Positions 54,601-62,672 of a DNA stretch of 64,000 nucleotides are shown here, piece by piece; positions within the stretch are counted from its first letter, which is position 1; each line of letters opens with the position of its first letter. The translations under genes were made by a program, and so were the position numbers. The notes under the pieces were generated by a model. That model was not told the DNA's origin. It was given only the letters and a program-made list of their open reading frames with translations, and ran no database searches. This DNA comes from Paenibacillus psychroresistens (GTDB lineage: Bacteria; Bacillota; Bacilli; Paenibacillales; NBRC-103111), in the NCBI RefSeq assembly GCF_009728935.1, contig NZ_CP034235.1:3138001-3202000 (forward strand). The letters are read 5' to 3'.

Positions 54601-55321
54601 CTCGCTACGCCAATTAGAGACACAGATGGAGGAAGCGGACGAAATATACACAATGGAAAAACTAGCGGTATTAGGGCAGCTTGCAGCTGGAATAGCCCAT
54701 GAAATTCGTAATCCATTGACCGTTATTGACGGATTTATGCAGATTATGCTTAAAACGGAGCTGGAGCAGGAGAAACGCAAGAGTTATCTGAATTTAATGC
54801 ATCCTGAAGTGAAACGAATTAATGACTTGGTTAGCGAGTTCTTAATGCTAGCAAAACCTCAGCCGATTAAATATGAACGCGGGAGTTTGTATGCTGTGCT
54901 CAAAACTACTGTGGAGTTTATGTCTAGTGAAGCTTCCTTGCACAATGTTGAAATTATTTTCGATTCATTGAATAAAGAAGTCTGGATAGAGATGGATATT
55001 AAGCAAATGAAACAGGTTTTCATGAATATAATTAAGAATGCACTAGAGGCTTCACAAGCGGGTAGTCATATTCAAATTCAAGTAATTGAGAATAGTCAAC
55101 ATGTCCAAATTATAATTATTGACCATGGCCAGGGTATTTCAACTGAGCAATTGCGTAAAATTTTCGATCCTTTCTATTCACAGAAAGATACGGGGACTGG
55201 GTTAGGTTTAACGACCTCATTAAACATTGTGCGCAACCATCAGGGTGATATTGAAGCCTTTAGTGACATAGGGGTCAAAACATCAGTCATTATTACCCTT
55301 CCTTTGATGAAACAAGTGTAA
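51680..55321 (+). CDS. Sensor histidine kinase with extracellular propeller (Reg_prop/Y_Y_Y) domain
   Basis: A 1,213-residue protein. A signal peptide ends near AVSA. About 14 regulator-propeller strands of the form GxxWIGTxxGLxxFD (about 45-690) build one or two beta propellers outside the cell, followed by a Y_Y_Y domain (about 730-805), one membrane helix (about 818-838), a PAS-like region, then HisKA with GIAHEIRNPLTVIDGF (His near residue 1007) and an ATPase domain with NIIKNALEAS and GTGLGLTTS. This layout matches hybrid two-component systems of Bacteroidetes that sense oligosaccharides, but there is no receiver or DNA-binding part, and no response regulator gene is adjacent, so it is an orphan. 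Confidence 0.9.
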   Translation: MSSSIHRIAFILFFSFVLVFLVGSAVSADSFEKQLNNQPMDFKSFSTDQGLSYPVVLVIAQDKAGYMWFGSDDGLNKFDGYTFTTYTNNPTNPNSISNNQIMGIEEDVDGSLWVATYRGGLNQLDPETGKFKHYTYNPNNPDDPKGLSQENINIMKQDKDGVLWIGTGKGLNKFDKASKTFTHFNFKNNETDNDKINLINALAIDDQGIIWVGTSAGLVRFDSKTSKFSSSQQIAVLASSIGDDMITSLSLDANQDLWIGTQSAGVTRFDHKNRLFSSFLSNPDMTESISDNKINTIYTDRQGRVWLGTDKSLEQWDSSLNGFKHTVNNLSNPQSLNGSVVYGIYQDQQLNIWVATEKGLNLYSPKKIITYHAEDAKMSKLQNNGVLSFAEGKNGLIWLGTNKGVQTFDRETGAFELYINKPQDPTSVSNGSILALFVDSSGTIWAGSKEGVLNRFNPETQTFTRFNDIGVGEIERRKFITIVVIAQKTENELWLGTYNGLFIFDIKKQEIHKFIASTVDNYDSTFDESRFTSVLADEKGITWFGTLDSGLYKLDSIHNRFDHFPIYPEFSNNLGSNSVSSLLKDKSGSIWVGTKGGLEKFNPIKDSFERFTQTEGLSNNLIWGIVEDNSDNLWFSNTKGLSKLNPKTMSFHNYEQADGLQSNTFVVRSFLKTNDGALFFGGYNGFNWIRPELLEDSHFTPSIVIHSFKVFDQPKLLDKPLSEMKTIQLSYKENFFSFEFAALDYRNTPRIQYAYKLDGFDKDWVYSGSRRYVSYMNLKGGHYVLHIKSTNSDGVWNSIEKTIELEVIPAWWQRWWAYLVYVGLGSSLFILFIRIRSSEQAKKLQEQELMVAARTSAIHSLMDNSDQGFLSFGVDLIIQKEYSLACVRFLSSHLEGRTIHTLLCPNQVSQQDRLEKLLRAFFEEPDLIKKSEYLEQLSCETRLNEFTVKLDFKPIINADNPEDIKCMLIISDLSSLRQLETQMEEADEIYTMEKLAVLGQLAAGIAHEIRNPLTVIDGFMQIMLKTELEQEKRKSYLNLMHPEVKRINDLVSEFLMLAKPQPIKYERGSLYAVLKTTVEFMSSEASLHNVEIIFDSLNKEVWIEMDIKQMKQVFMNIIKNALEASQAGSHIQIQVIENSQHVQIIIIDHGQGISTEQLRKIFDPFYSQKDTGTGLGLTTSLNIVRNHQGDIEAFSDIGVKTSVIITLPLMKQV

Positions 55322-55487
55322 ATGGATAAGGTCTTTTTAGCTGGGCAGGATTCACTCTATCTTGTAAAACGGAGACTAAAGGTTGTTTCAAACTGGCAGG
55401 TCTAGCAGAAAGCTTGCGTAAATAATGTTGGACCTCCCAGGCTTTGCCGACTAAACATAATTGCTGTGGGGCAAAATAGCTTTTCAT
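55293..55487 (-). CDS. mciZ: MciZ-like inhibitor of FtsZ ring formation
   Basis: A 64-residue ORF with AGAGGAAA about 8 nt before ATG. The core LCLVGKAWEVQHYLRKL matches the conserved part of MciZ, the sigma-E-dependent mother-cell peptide that caps FtsZ filaments in B. subtilis (LVGKAWEIR...). As in B. subtilis it lies next to the ADP-ribose pyrophosphatase gene. It is longer than the 40-residue B. subtilis form by an extra basic C-terminal tail, and its 3' end overlaps the convergent kinase gene by 29 bp. Assignment rests on the short motif plus position. Confidence 0.75.
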   Translation of the reverse strand: MKSYFAPQQLCLVGKAWEVQHYLRKLSARPASLKQPLVSVLQDRVNPAQLKRPYPFTLVSSKEG

Positions 55488-55569
55488 AGACGTTTCCTCT
55501 TTTCAATTGTTATTCTTATACTAGGAGCGTATGATACTAAGGGACAACTTATACATAAGGAGCCAGAAT

Positions 55570-56133
55570 ATGAAAAATCACGAAGGTAATCAAAAATTTC
55601 TCGAAAAAACCATAAAAACAGATCACATTTTTCAAGGCAAGATTATCTCACTAGAGGTTGTTCATGTGGAGCTGCCTGATGGTCAAATCGCAACTCGAGA
55701 AATTATTCGACACCCTGGAGCCGTCTGTGTGCTTGCTCTGTTAGAGGATAAGATGCTCGTTGTGGAGCAATATCGTAAGCCGCTAGGCAAAAGCCAGGTT
55801 GAGATACCGGCTGGCAAATTAGAGCCAGGAGAAGATCCACTGGAAGCAGCCCGTCGTGAGCTTGAGGAAGAAACAGGGTATCATTGTGATGAACTGCTTC
55901 ATATTTGCTCCTACTACACTTCACCTGGTTTTGCTGATGAGCTGATTCATTTTTACGTTGCGGAGCATTTGGTCAAAGGGCAGGTTAACTTGGACGAGGA
56001 CGAGTTTTTAGAGTGCGAAGCAATAACTCTTGAAGAAGCGCAGCAGTATATTGCTGAAAAACGGATCAGTGATGCCAAAACTATAGCGGCTGTCTATGCT
56101 TGGCGAATTTATAAGCTTACAGGATCCTTCTAG
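55570..56133 (+). CDS. nudF: ADP-ribose pyrophosphatase (Nudix hydrolase)
   Basis: A 187-residue hydrolase that splits ADP-ribose to AMP and ribose 5-phosphate. The Nudix box is complete: GKLEPGEDPLEAARRELEEE followed by TGY (G-x5-E-x7-R-E-x2-E-E-x-G). Upstream VVEQYRKPLGKSQVEIPAG and downstream SYYTSPGFADELIHFYVA are typical of the ADPRase subgroup. ATG 55570 has AAGGAG 7 nt before it; the ATG at 55531 does not. It is followed with a 1-nt gap by the endonuclease Q family gene. Confidence 0.93.
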   Translation: MKNHEGNQKFLEKTIKTDHIFQGKIISLEVVHVELPDGQIATREIIRHPGAVCVLALLEDKMLVVEQYRKPLGKSQVEIPAGKLEPGEDPLEAARRELEEETGYHCDELLHICSYYTSPGFADELIHFYVAEHLVKGQVNLDEDEFLECEAITLEEAQQYIAEKRISDAKTIAAVYAWRIYKLTGSF

Positions 56134-56134
56134 A

Positions 56135-57310
56135 ATGAATGACTATTATGTTGATCTGCATATTCATATTGGACGTACGGAATCAGGTAAGCCTGTCAAA
56201 ATCTCGGGCTCGCGTGATTTAACTTTTTATAATATTGCCCATGAATCAGCTACACGTAAGGGCATTGACATGATCGGGATTATTGATTGTCATGCACCTT
56301 CTGTTCAGGAAGAAATCATGGGTTATTTGCACAGTGGTGAGATGGAAGAGCTTGAAGGTGGAGGTATCCGATATCGCCAGTCGACGATTATCCTCGGCAG
56401 TGAGATTGAGGTTAGGGATGAGGGCTGCGGTCCTACACATCTGTTGGCCTATTTGCCTGATCTAAAAAGCATGCAGCAATTTACAAAGTGGATGAGTCGG
56501 TTTATGAAAAATGTCGAGCTTAGTTCACAGCGTTTATATGTAACCTCTCGAGAGCTGCAGAGTGAGGTAATTAGCCGCGGTGGTTTTATGATCCCAGCGC
56601 ACATCTTTACGCCTTATAAAAGTGTATATGGCAGCGGCTCAACTAGGATAGCAGATATGTTAGATCTGCAGGGACTTACTGCTGTTGAGCTTGGATTAAG
56701 CTCAGACACCTACATGGCTAGCTATCTTTCAGAGTTAGATGATTTAGCCTTTGTAACCAATTCCGATGCACATTCTCTTAGTAAGATTGGGCGCGAATAT
56801 AATCAAATGCGGATGCTTGAGCCGAGCTATAACGAATTGGTGAAGGCTCTTAACTTTGAAGATGGGCGTTCCATTATCGGCAATTACGGCTTAAATCCAC
56901 AGCTTGGCAAATACCATCGGACTTTTTGCGCTAAATGTGATGCGGTCTTAGATGAAACAGCTATCTCCACATCTCGTTGCTTAAATTGCGGCAGTCCCAA
57001 AATTGTCCGTGGAGTGATGGATCGTATTCTCGCACTTGCTGATCGTGAAATACCGATCATTATGCCGCATCGCCCGCCTTACTATAACCAAATTCCGCTT
57101 GAGTTTATCCCAGGGCTCGGTAAAAAAAAGCTGGAGCAGCTGCTCGGACAATTCGGAACGGAGATGAACGTACTTCACCATGTACCCATTGATGATTTGA
57201 CTCGAGTCGTCGGATTGGAAATAGCGGAGACCATCCTTAATGCTAGAGGCGGCTTGCTAAAAGTTGATGTTGGCGGTGGCGGGAAATATGGTAGGATACA
57301 GCGTAGGTAA
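56135..57310 (+). CDS. Endonuclease Q family protein (PHP domain, zinc finger, helix-hairpin-helix)
   Basis: A 391-residue protein of the TIGR00375/EndoQ group, which in archaea and some bacilli cuts DNA 5' of deaminated bases. The PHP metal site is in YYVDLHIHIGRT, IGIIDCHAP, ILGSEIEV, THLLAYLPD, IPAHIFTP and NSDAHS. A four-cysteine finger follows (FCAKCDAVL... SRCLNCGSPKIVRG), then a C-terminal helix-hairpin-helix (IPGLGKKKLEQLLGQFG, about 330-385). The ATG at 56135 lies 1 nt past the nudF stop with AGGA 10 nt ahead. Coupling with a Nudix enzyme suits a nucleotide-damage operon, which is inference. Confidence 0.87.
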   Translation: MNDYYVDLHIHIGRTESGKPVKISGSRDLTFYNIAHESATRKGIDMIGIIDCHAPSVQEEIMGYLHSGEMEELEGGGIRYRQSTIILGSEIEVRDEGCGPTHLLAYLPDLKSMQQFTKWMSRFMKNVELSSQRLYVTSRELQSEVISRGGFMIPAHIFTPYKSVYGSGSTRIADMLDLQGLTAVELGLSSDTYMASYLSELDDLAFVTNSDAHSLSKIGREYNQMRMLEPSYNELVKALNFEDGRSIIGNYGLNPQLGKYHRTFCAKCDAVLDETAISTSRCLNCGSPKIVRGVMDRILALADREIPIIMPHRPPYYNQIPLEFIPGLGKKKLEQLLGQFGTEMNVLHHVPIDDLTRVVGLEIAETILNARGGLLKVDVGGGGKYGRIQRR

Positions 57311-57359
57311 CGTGAGGTACGTGAATTTTGAAAGTTATGATTAAGATCGATTATTGAGA

Positions 57360-57409
57360 AAAAGGCTGTTGCAAAAGTAGATTTATCTACTTTTGCAACA
57401 GCCTTTTAT
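57360..57409. terminator. Strong hairpin terminator
   Basis: AAAAGGCTGTTGCAAAAGTA continuing to GA, and its exact complement, form a 22-bp perfect stem with a TTTA loop; the arms provide A-rich and T-rich flanks for both directions. Confidence 0.9.
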
Positions 57410-57492
57410 ACTGTGAAGATTTGGTAAATGCATTGTGCCGGTGGCCATTTATGATTACGATGAACGTAAGACTTTTTACGAGGAGTGATGTT

Positions 57493-58716
57493 TTGAGTAG
57501 TCTAAGCATGAATCATAAAGCGCAAATTCCAGAGCTTTATGTTGTACGTGCCCTAGCCATTATCGGAGTTTTATTGGTACATGTTTCATCCGTTCCGGTC
57601 GGAATTATTGCAGATAAAAGCTCAATCATGTTCATGTTTTTTAATTTTCTCAATATATTTAATCGCTATGGGACAACAACCTTTATCTTTTTAAGTGCCT
57701 TTGTGCTATTTTATCGCTATTATGAGAAGCCGATAAGCGGAAAGCTGCTTATGAGCTTTTATAAGCGAAGGCTGTTGTATATCGGAATTCCTTATGTTAT
57801 TTTCTCCATACTGTATTATGTGATTCAAATGTATTATTCTTACGGCGAAACATGGCATCAGTTTGTTCAAGCGGCTTCTGTTATAGGGTTTCTGAAAATG
57901 CTGGCACTAGGAAAATCCTTTTATCATCTTTATTTCGTTTTTATCAATATCCAGTTTTATCTATTGTTCCCCTTGCTGCTGCTCTTACTGCAATATAAAC
58001 GAAACCTAACTAAGCACCTTATTTGGATTGGGTTTTTGTTACAGTGGGCATTTATTATTTATAATTATTATAGCTTGAATTACGCCGATAAAGGACAGCT
58101 TGCGATCAGTTACACCTCTAATTACTTTTTAGGTGCTTATTTTGGGATTTACTATTCCAGCTTAATGGAATGGCTCGTAGTTACAAGAAAAAAATTAATG
58201 AGCTTGAAAGCTGTTTTTTGGGTATTGTTAGGGTCGGTTTGGTTGTTGGCAAGCTTTGCCGATGTTTATATGTTTTACTGGGCTCGTAAAAATGGAACCA
58301 TTTTTAATCCACTGCTTTATGAATTGGTTTGGAATTTACACACGATCACAGCAGGCTTGGTTTTGCTTCAGCTAGCTAATCTAATCTATCGTAAGCTTAG
58401 CCCTCCCCTTGTGAATATTATGCTGCAATTAGGAATTGCTTCATTTGGAATATATATTATTCATGCAGGGATTCTATTCTATTATTACCGAATTTCAGTG
58501 AGCTATAGTCCCCTAATTTACTCTGTTTATGTAGCTGCAGCTTTCGTTGTGACTTTTGCTTTATCATGGATAATTGTCAGCTTTATTCAAAAGCAAAGCC
58601 GGTTGGCTTGGATGTTGTTCGGTGCTGCGCCGAAAATAAGCCCGTACATCGAATGGAAAAGCACCAATATAGCCAAGCGAACAAAACTCTCATTACCCGT
58701 TTCAAAGCAAGGTTAA
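57493..58716 (+). CDS. Membrane acyltransferase (acyltransferase 3 family)
   Basis: A 407-residue protein with about ten hydrophobic helices. The N-terminal ELYVVRALAIIGVLLVHVS carries the R-A-x-A-I...H pattern of acyltransferase 3 proteins that O-acylate extracellular polysaccharides or wall polymers, and YGTTTFIFLSAFVLFYRY and FYKRRLLYIGIPY are further family segments. The frame is open from 57421, but AGGAG at 57481-57485 is placed for the TTG at 57493 (7 nt). Polymer and acyl group are unknown. Confidence 0.88.
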   Translation: MSSLSMNHKAQIPELYVVRALAIIGVLLVHVSSVPVGIIADKSSIMFMFFNFLNIFNRYGTTTFIFLSAFVLFYRYYEKPISGKLLMSFYKRRLLYIGIPYVIFSILYYVIQMYYSYGETWHQFVQAASVIGFLKMLALGKSFYHLYFVFINIQFYLLFPLLLLLLQYKRNLTKHLIWIGFLLQWAFIIYNYYSLNYADKGQLAISYTSNYFLGAYFGIYYSSLMEWLVVTRKKLMSLKAVFWVLLGSVWLLASFADVYMFYWARKNGTIFNPLLYELVWNLHTITAGLVLLQLANLIYRKLSPPLVNIMLQLGIASFGIYIIHAGILFYYYRISVSYSPLIYSVYVAAAFVVTFALSWIIVSFIQKQSRLAWMLFGAAPKISPYIEWKSTNIAKRTKLSLPVSKQG

Positions 58717-58717
58717 T

Positions 58718-58737
58718 AGTTGTCCGTTACCAATATA
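58718..58737 (+). repeat. Divergent copy of the dispersed inverted-repeat arm
   Basis: AGTTGTCCGTTACCAATATA differs at two of 20 positions from the right arm of the 80-bp element at 29165. A degraded opposite arm may lie at about 58760-58781 (containing CGGACAA). It occupies the gap between the acyltransferase gene and spoIIM. Confidence 0.5.
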
Positions 58738-58796
58738 CATACAATTTCCTCTGGACTCATATCTTGTTGTAAGCGGACAAGGGAGGGAAGCGGAAT

Positions 58797-59432
58797 ATGT
58801 CGGATTTATCGCATGCGATGCGAAGCTATATGAAGGAACATATGCCGTTGTACGTATATGTATCTGTCTTGTTTATTACAGGGGTTGTTTTTGGTGTTGT
58901 TATTGTGCAAGCTCTAACCCTGGAGCAGAAGCAAGAGCTAAGTCGCCATTTAGGTAATTTTTTTCAAATGGTTGATATCGGACTTGAATGGGATAAGCAG
59001 CATTCTTTTTTGCAATCCTTTTTGCTGAATTTTAAGTGGCTAGCACTTATTTGCCTTTTGGGCTTATCGGTGATCGGACTGCCGTTTATCTTATTTATGG
59101 ACTTCTTAAAGGGCGTCTTGATTGGATTTACAGTTGGATTTATGGTAGGGGAGTATGCCTGGAAAGGGATGTTATTCGCTCTTGCTTCCGTAGTGCCACA
59201 AAATTTACTGTTGATTCCAGCACTGATTATATGTAGTGTTACCTCGATTGCTTTTGGACTGCACCTGCTTAAAAGTCGCTTTTTACGCCAGCATTTGAGT
59301 AATTCGCTCTCGTTCTCAAAATTTATCGGCACAACTTTTTCATTAGCGGTGCTTCTGATTGTTGTCTCGCTATATGAAGCTTTACTTTCACCTTTGATAA
59401 TGCAGTGGGTGACTCCTATATTGGTTTCTTGA
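58797..59432 (+). CDS. spoIIM: Stage II sporulation protein M
   Basis: A 211-residue membrane protein with about five hydrophobic helices, part of the SpoIID-SpoIIM-SpoIIP machinery that drives engulfment by septal peptidoglycan breakdown. The stretch LIGFTVGFMVGEYAWKGMLFALASVVPQNLLLIPALI is typical. GGGAGG precedes the ATG. Its position before fur and, further on, yqzK and xerD is the same as in B. subtilis, which supports the identity and shows that the organism belongs to the endospore formers. Confidence 0.93.
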   Translation: MSDLSHAMRSYMKEHMPLYVYVSVLFITGVVFGVVIVQALTLEQKQELSRHLGNFFQMVDIGLEWDKQHSFLQSFLLNFKWLALICLLGLSVIGLPFILFMDFLKGVLIGFTVGFMVGEYAWKGMLFALASVVPQNLLLIPALIICSVTSIAFGLHLLKSRFLRQHLSNSLSFSKFIGTTFSLAVLLIVVSLYEALLSPLIMQWVTPILVS

Positions 59433-59456
59433 TACATGTTAAACACCTTAAATGGT

Positions 59457-59486
59457 TTGACTTTGTTCGACTTTTCCCCCTATAAT
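59457..59486 (+). promoter_or_regulatory. Promoter of fur
   Basis: TTGACT (59457-59462) and TATAAT (59481-59486) are separated by 18 bp, 38 bp before the start codon. No Fur box is apparent here. Confidence 0.7.
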
Positions 59487-59524
59487 AGGAAGAAATATGT
59501 TTGAACGGGAGGGTAAGGGGGATA

Positions 59525-59980
59525 ATGGAAGAGCGGATTGAAAAAATCAAGCAGCAGCTGCAATCACAAGCATATAAGCTGACTCATCAGCGAGAAGCAA
59601 CTGTTCGTGTGCTGCTCGAGAATGAAGAGGACCATTTAAGCGCGGAAGATGTTTTTATGCTCGTTAAGGATAAAGCGCCTGAAATCGGTCTGGCTACCGT
59701 TTATAGAACCCTTGAACTACTGAGCGAACTGCATGTAGTGGAGAAGATTAATTTCGGCGACGGTGTAGCTCGTTATGACTTGCGCAACGATAGTACTCAC
59801 CATCACCATCATCATCTGATTTGTGTGCAATGTGGTGCTATGGACGAAATAATGGAGGATTGGCTCGGTCCCTTGGAAGAAAGAGTGGAAGAGCAATTTA
59901 ACTTTACTGTAGTTGATCATCGTTTGGATTTTCAAGGCATCTGTTTCCGCTGTAATGGTAAAACTAACAACCCAATCTAA
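59525..59980 (+). CDS. fur: Ferric uptake regulator Fur
   Basis: A 151-residue iron-responsive repressor, close to B. subtilis Fur over its full length: KLTHQREATVRVLLENEEDHLSAEDVFMLVK, PEIGLATVYRTLELLSELHVVEKINFGDGVARYDLR, a HHHHHHLICVQCGAMDEI metal segment, DHRLDFQG and the CFRCNGK zinc pair. ATG 59525 follows AAGGGGG. The location beside spoIIM and yqzK/xerD is the conserved one, so this is the housekeeping Fur and the likely binder of the Fur boxes at 6832 and 24104. Confidence 0.95.
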   Translation: MEERIEKIKQQLQSQAYKLTHQREATVRVLLENEEDHLSAEDVFMLVKDKAPEIGLATVYRTLELLSELHVVEKINFGDGVARYDLRNDSTHHHHHHLICVQCGAMDEIMEDWLGPLEERVEEQFNFTVVDHRLDFQGICFRCNGKTNNPI

Positions 59981-60007
59981 GGCAATACTAAACCACTAAT
60001 TAAATGG

Positions 60008-60047
60008 GCATCTGTTAAGTCGCGACTCGCGCTTAACAGATGCTTTT
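60008..60047. terminator. Terminator between fur and the subtilase gene
   Basis: GCATCTGTTAAG and CTTAACAGATGC form a perfect 12-bp stem with a 12-nt loop, followed by TTTTA. Confidence 0.88.
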
Positions 60048-60128
60048 AATTTGTGCTGAGCTTTTTCTACGCTGTGGAAGTAGTTCATGCATGAGGCTGT
60101 AGAGCCAGAAACTGGCGGTACAGCAAGC

Positions 60129-61298
60129 TTACTTAGTCAATAAAACAGCGCGCGATGCGTTTATTAACCCGTTCCCTTGAGATTTACGAGTAAATCCATT
60201 GAGCTTGCGAGCGGTTCGCTGCAAACGTTGTTTTACAGCTGTAGGGGATAATCGTGGACAACGGCTAAGCAGTAGAGCAACAGTGCCAGTGACATGCGGT
60301 GCTGCCATTGAAGTACCGCTTAGCTTTGTATAGGAATTGTTCAAGTAAGTGGAGCACACTTCATCACCAGGTGCAGTTACATCAATGCCGGCCCCGCGGC
60401 TGCTATAAACGGCAATTTGGTTGTTTTCTGTGGAAGCGGCTACGGCAATCGTTTCAGGAAAACGTGCGGGATAGTCGATGGTTCCACTGTTTTTTCCACT
60501 GTTTCCAGCGGAGGCAATCATGACGATTCCTTGGCGATGTGCCTTGCGGATGATTTGCTGCAAAGATGGGCTAAAGTCGGTCAAGCCAAAGCTCATGTTG
60601 ATGACTTGCATGCGATTGCGAATACACCAATCAATGCCTTGGATGATGTCCGAGGTAAAGGCAGAGCCTTCGGAGTTAAAAGATTGCACTGCATAAAGCT
60701 TGGCTTTTGGTGCAACCCCAACAACGCCGAAGCTATTGCGCAAAGCGGCAACAGTACCTGCGACGTGGGTGCCATGACCATTACGATCAATCACAGGCTT
60801 TTTATTGATCGTGTTGAAGGATCTAACCACTCGCAAGTCAGGGTGTTTAGCAATCCCTGTATCTAGAATAGCTACACGAATGGGACTGCCTTGAGTAGCT
60901 TTCCATACGAGTGGTGCTTGAATGCGAGCAATGCCCCAAGGGATAATCTCCGGAGTATCAATGGAGGCGCAGCCCGTTGCTAGGCGACGTGCTTTTTTTT
61001 TGACAGTATGAAGCTTAATTTTCCGATCTGATTCTACTCTGCGAACCAAACCATTACGCTTAAGTGGACCCATATCCGCATGAGGATGGGCATGCAAAAG
61101 GATGGCATTCATGGTCTTTATGGTTTTTACAGGATGAATTCCTAAGCTTTTGCAATGATGCAAGCATTCTTTGTAAGCAGCTTGTGTACGTAGAACGACC
61201 AATTGTCGTGTTTTTGGAGCATTCTTTTGATTAATTGTTGAGGTTTTGCCGGTTGAAGAGTGGGTTAAGGCTTGAATGGACTGTTTAAGATCGTTCAA
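60129..61298 (-). CDS. Subtilisin-like serine protease (S8 family), without signal peptide
   Basis: A 389-residue protease. The catalytic triad is Asp in RVAILDTGI, His in DRNGHGTHVAGTVAA and Ser in SGTSMAAPHVTGTVALL; the oxyanion Asn is in ASAGNSG. An N-terminal stretch of about 115 residues looks like an I9-type prodomain (LVVLRTQAAYKECL... GLVRRVESDRKIKLH). No hydrophobic signal peptide precedes it, so it may act inside the cell or forespore or be exported by another route. GAGGTG stands 6 nt before a TTG at 61298, a better start than the GTG at 61316. The C-terminus is unusually basic. Confidence 0.9.
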   Translation of the reverse strand: MNDLKQSIQALTHSSTGKTSTINQKNAPKTRQLVVLRTQAAYKECLHHCKSLGIHPVKTIKTMNAILLHAHPHADMGPLKRNGLVRRVESDRKIKLHTVKKKARRLATGCASIDTPEIIPWGIARIQAPLVWKATQGSPIRVAILDTGIAKHPDLRVVRSFNTINKKPVIDRNGHGTHVAGTVAALRNSFGVVGVAPKAKLYAVQSFNSEGSAFTSDIIQGIDWCIRNRMQVINMSFGLTDFSPSLQQIIRKAHRQGIVMIASAGNSGKNSGTIDYPARFPETIAVAASTENNQIAVYSSRGAGIDVTAPGDEVCSTYLNNSYTKLSGTSMAAPHVTGTVALLLSRCPRLSPTAVKQRLQRTARKLNGFTRKSQGNGLINASRAVLLTK

Positions 61299-61344
61299 TA
61301 ATTTCACCTCTGTCACATTTTGGATTAAGAGCTAGGGGGATTGG

Positions 61345-61359
61345 TATACTGTTAACGGG
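61345..61359. repeat. Inverted-repeat arm upstream of ald
   Basis: TATACTGTTAACGGG is the exact reverse complement of 62680-62694 downstream of ald and resembles the left arm of the 80-bp element at 29165. The two copies point at each other and enclose ald. Confidence 0.6.
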
Positions 61360-61488
61360 GGATGGGGGCGTTAGCGTATCGTACATTGTATGCATAAAGG
61401 TATAAGATGTCTGCGGAATACATAATATTGTTTGGAAAAGTCAGACTATAGATGAAATGCCTACCCAAACTGAAAGAGGGCTACTATT

Positions 61489-62643
61489 ATGAGAATTGGA
61501 GTACCTAAAGAAATCAAAAATAACGAGTTTCGTGTTGCTCTAACACCTTCGGGTGTGAGTATGCTGCGGAAATCAAGCCATTCTGTTTATATCGAGCAAG
61601 GTGCTGGTGAGGGAAGTGGATTTATCGATGAGGAGTACCGCTTAGCGGGAGCCGAGGTTTTGAGTTTGGCCTCTGAAGTGTGGGAAAGGTCAGAAATGAT
61701 TATTAAGGTAAAAGAGCCTTTGCCTGCAGAATATCCCTATTTTAAAAAAAATCAAATTCTGTTTACTTACCTTCACTTAGCTGCTGCTGGAGATTTGACA
61801 GAGGCGTTGCTGAAGCAGCAGGTTGCAGGTATCGCATATGAAACTATTCAACTGGCTAACGGGAGCTTGCCTTTATTAACACCAATGAGTGAGGTTGCTG
61901 GGCGAATGTCTGTACAGGTCGGGGCGCAGTTTCTCGAAAAATATTACGGGGGACGAGGTATCTTACTGGGTGGTGTTCCGGGGGTACCTCCTGCAGACGT
62001 GATCATTCTTGGCGGTGGTATCGTGGGGACTCATGCTGCCAAAATGGCGCTGGGCTTAGGAGCCAATGTCGTTGTTATTGAGCGAAGCGCAGAAAGGATG
62101 CGTTATCTGGATGATGTTTTTGGCGGGCGTTTGCGAACTTTAATGTCCAATCCACTTAATATTGCTAATGCCGTACAGAAAGCAGATCTCTTAATTGGAG
62201 CCGTACTCATTCCTGGGGCAAGAGCGCCAAAGCTGGTAACCGAGGAAATGGTACGTACGATGAAGCCGGGCTCCGTTATAGTGGATGTTGCTGTGGACCA
62301 AGGAGGGACTATCGAAACTATTGATCGAGTCACCACACACAGTGAACCGACTTATGTGAAGCATGGGGTGGTTCATTATGCTGTAGCTAATATGCCTGGG
62401 GCAGTGCCAAGAACCTCTACATTTGCTCTGACCAATGCAACGATTTCATACGCGTTAGAACTAGCTAACAAAGGCTTGGAAAAAGCGTTATTAGAGAGCA
62501 ATGCGCTTTCTTTGGGAGTTAATACTTATGGAGGGCATGTCACTTTTGCTGCTGTAGCAGAAGCAGTGGGTAGGCCTTATACACCGCTGCATACCCTTTT
62601 GCACAACGATGCTGCATCGGAAGGCTTAAATAGCCCAAGCTAA
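61489..62643 (+). CDS. ald: Alanine dehydrogenase
   Basis: A 384-residue NAD-dependent enzyme that deaminates L-alanine to pyruvate and ammonium, used when alanine is a carbon source and during sporulation. Family motifs are [23 protein letters not shown], the substrate Lys in [12 protein letters not shown], the nucleotide-binding [30 protein letters not shown] and [27 protein letters not shown] ribosome site precedes the ATG. It lies between fur and yqzK, where B. subtilis has no such gene, and is bordered by 15-bp inverted repeats. Confidence 0.95.
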   Translation: MRIGVPKEIKNNEFRVALTPSGVSMLRKSSHSVYIEQGAGEGSGFIDEEYRLAGAEVLSLASEVWERSEMIIKVKEPLPAEYPYFKKNQILFTYLHLAAAGDLTEALLKQQVAGIAYETIQLANGSLPLLTPMSEVAGRMSVQVGAQFLEKYYGGRGILLGGVPGVPPADVIILGGGIVGTHAAKMALGLGANVVVIERSAERMRYLDDVFGGRLRTLMSNPLNIANAVQKADLLIGAVLIPGARAPKLVTEEMVRTMKPGSVIVDVAVDQGGTIETIDRVTTHSEPTYVKHGVVHYAVANMPGAVPRTSTFALTNATISYALELANKGLEKALLESNALSLGVNTYGGHVTFAAVAEAVGRPYTPLHTLLHNDAASEGLNSPS

Positions 62644-62672
62644 ACATATACTAATATTGTTAATGAACAATA

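Noticed and set aside
58964..59446. 160-residue minus-strand ORF
   Set aside because: Antisense to spoIIM, whose identity and gene order are certain.
60417..60866. 149-residue plus-strand ORF
   Set aside because: Antisense to the catalytic domain of the subtilase gene.
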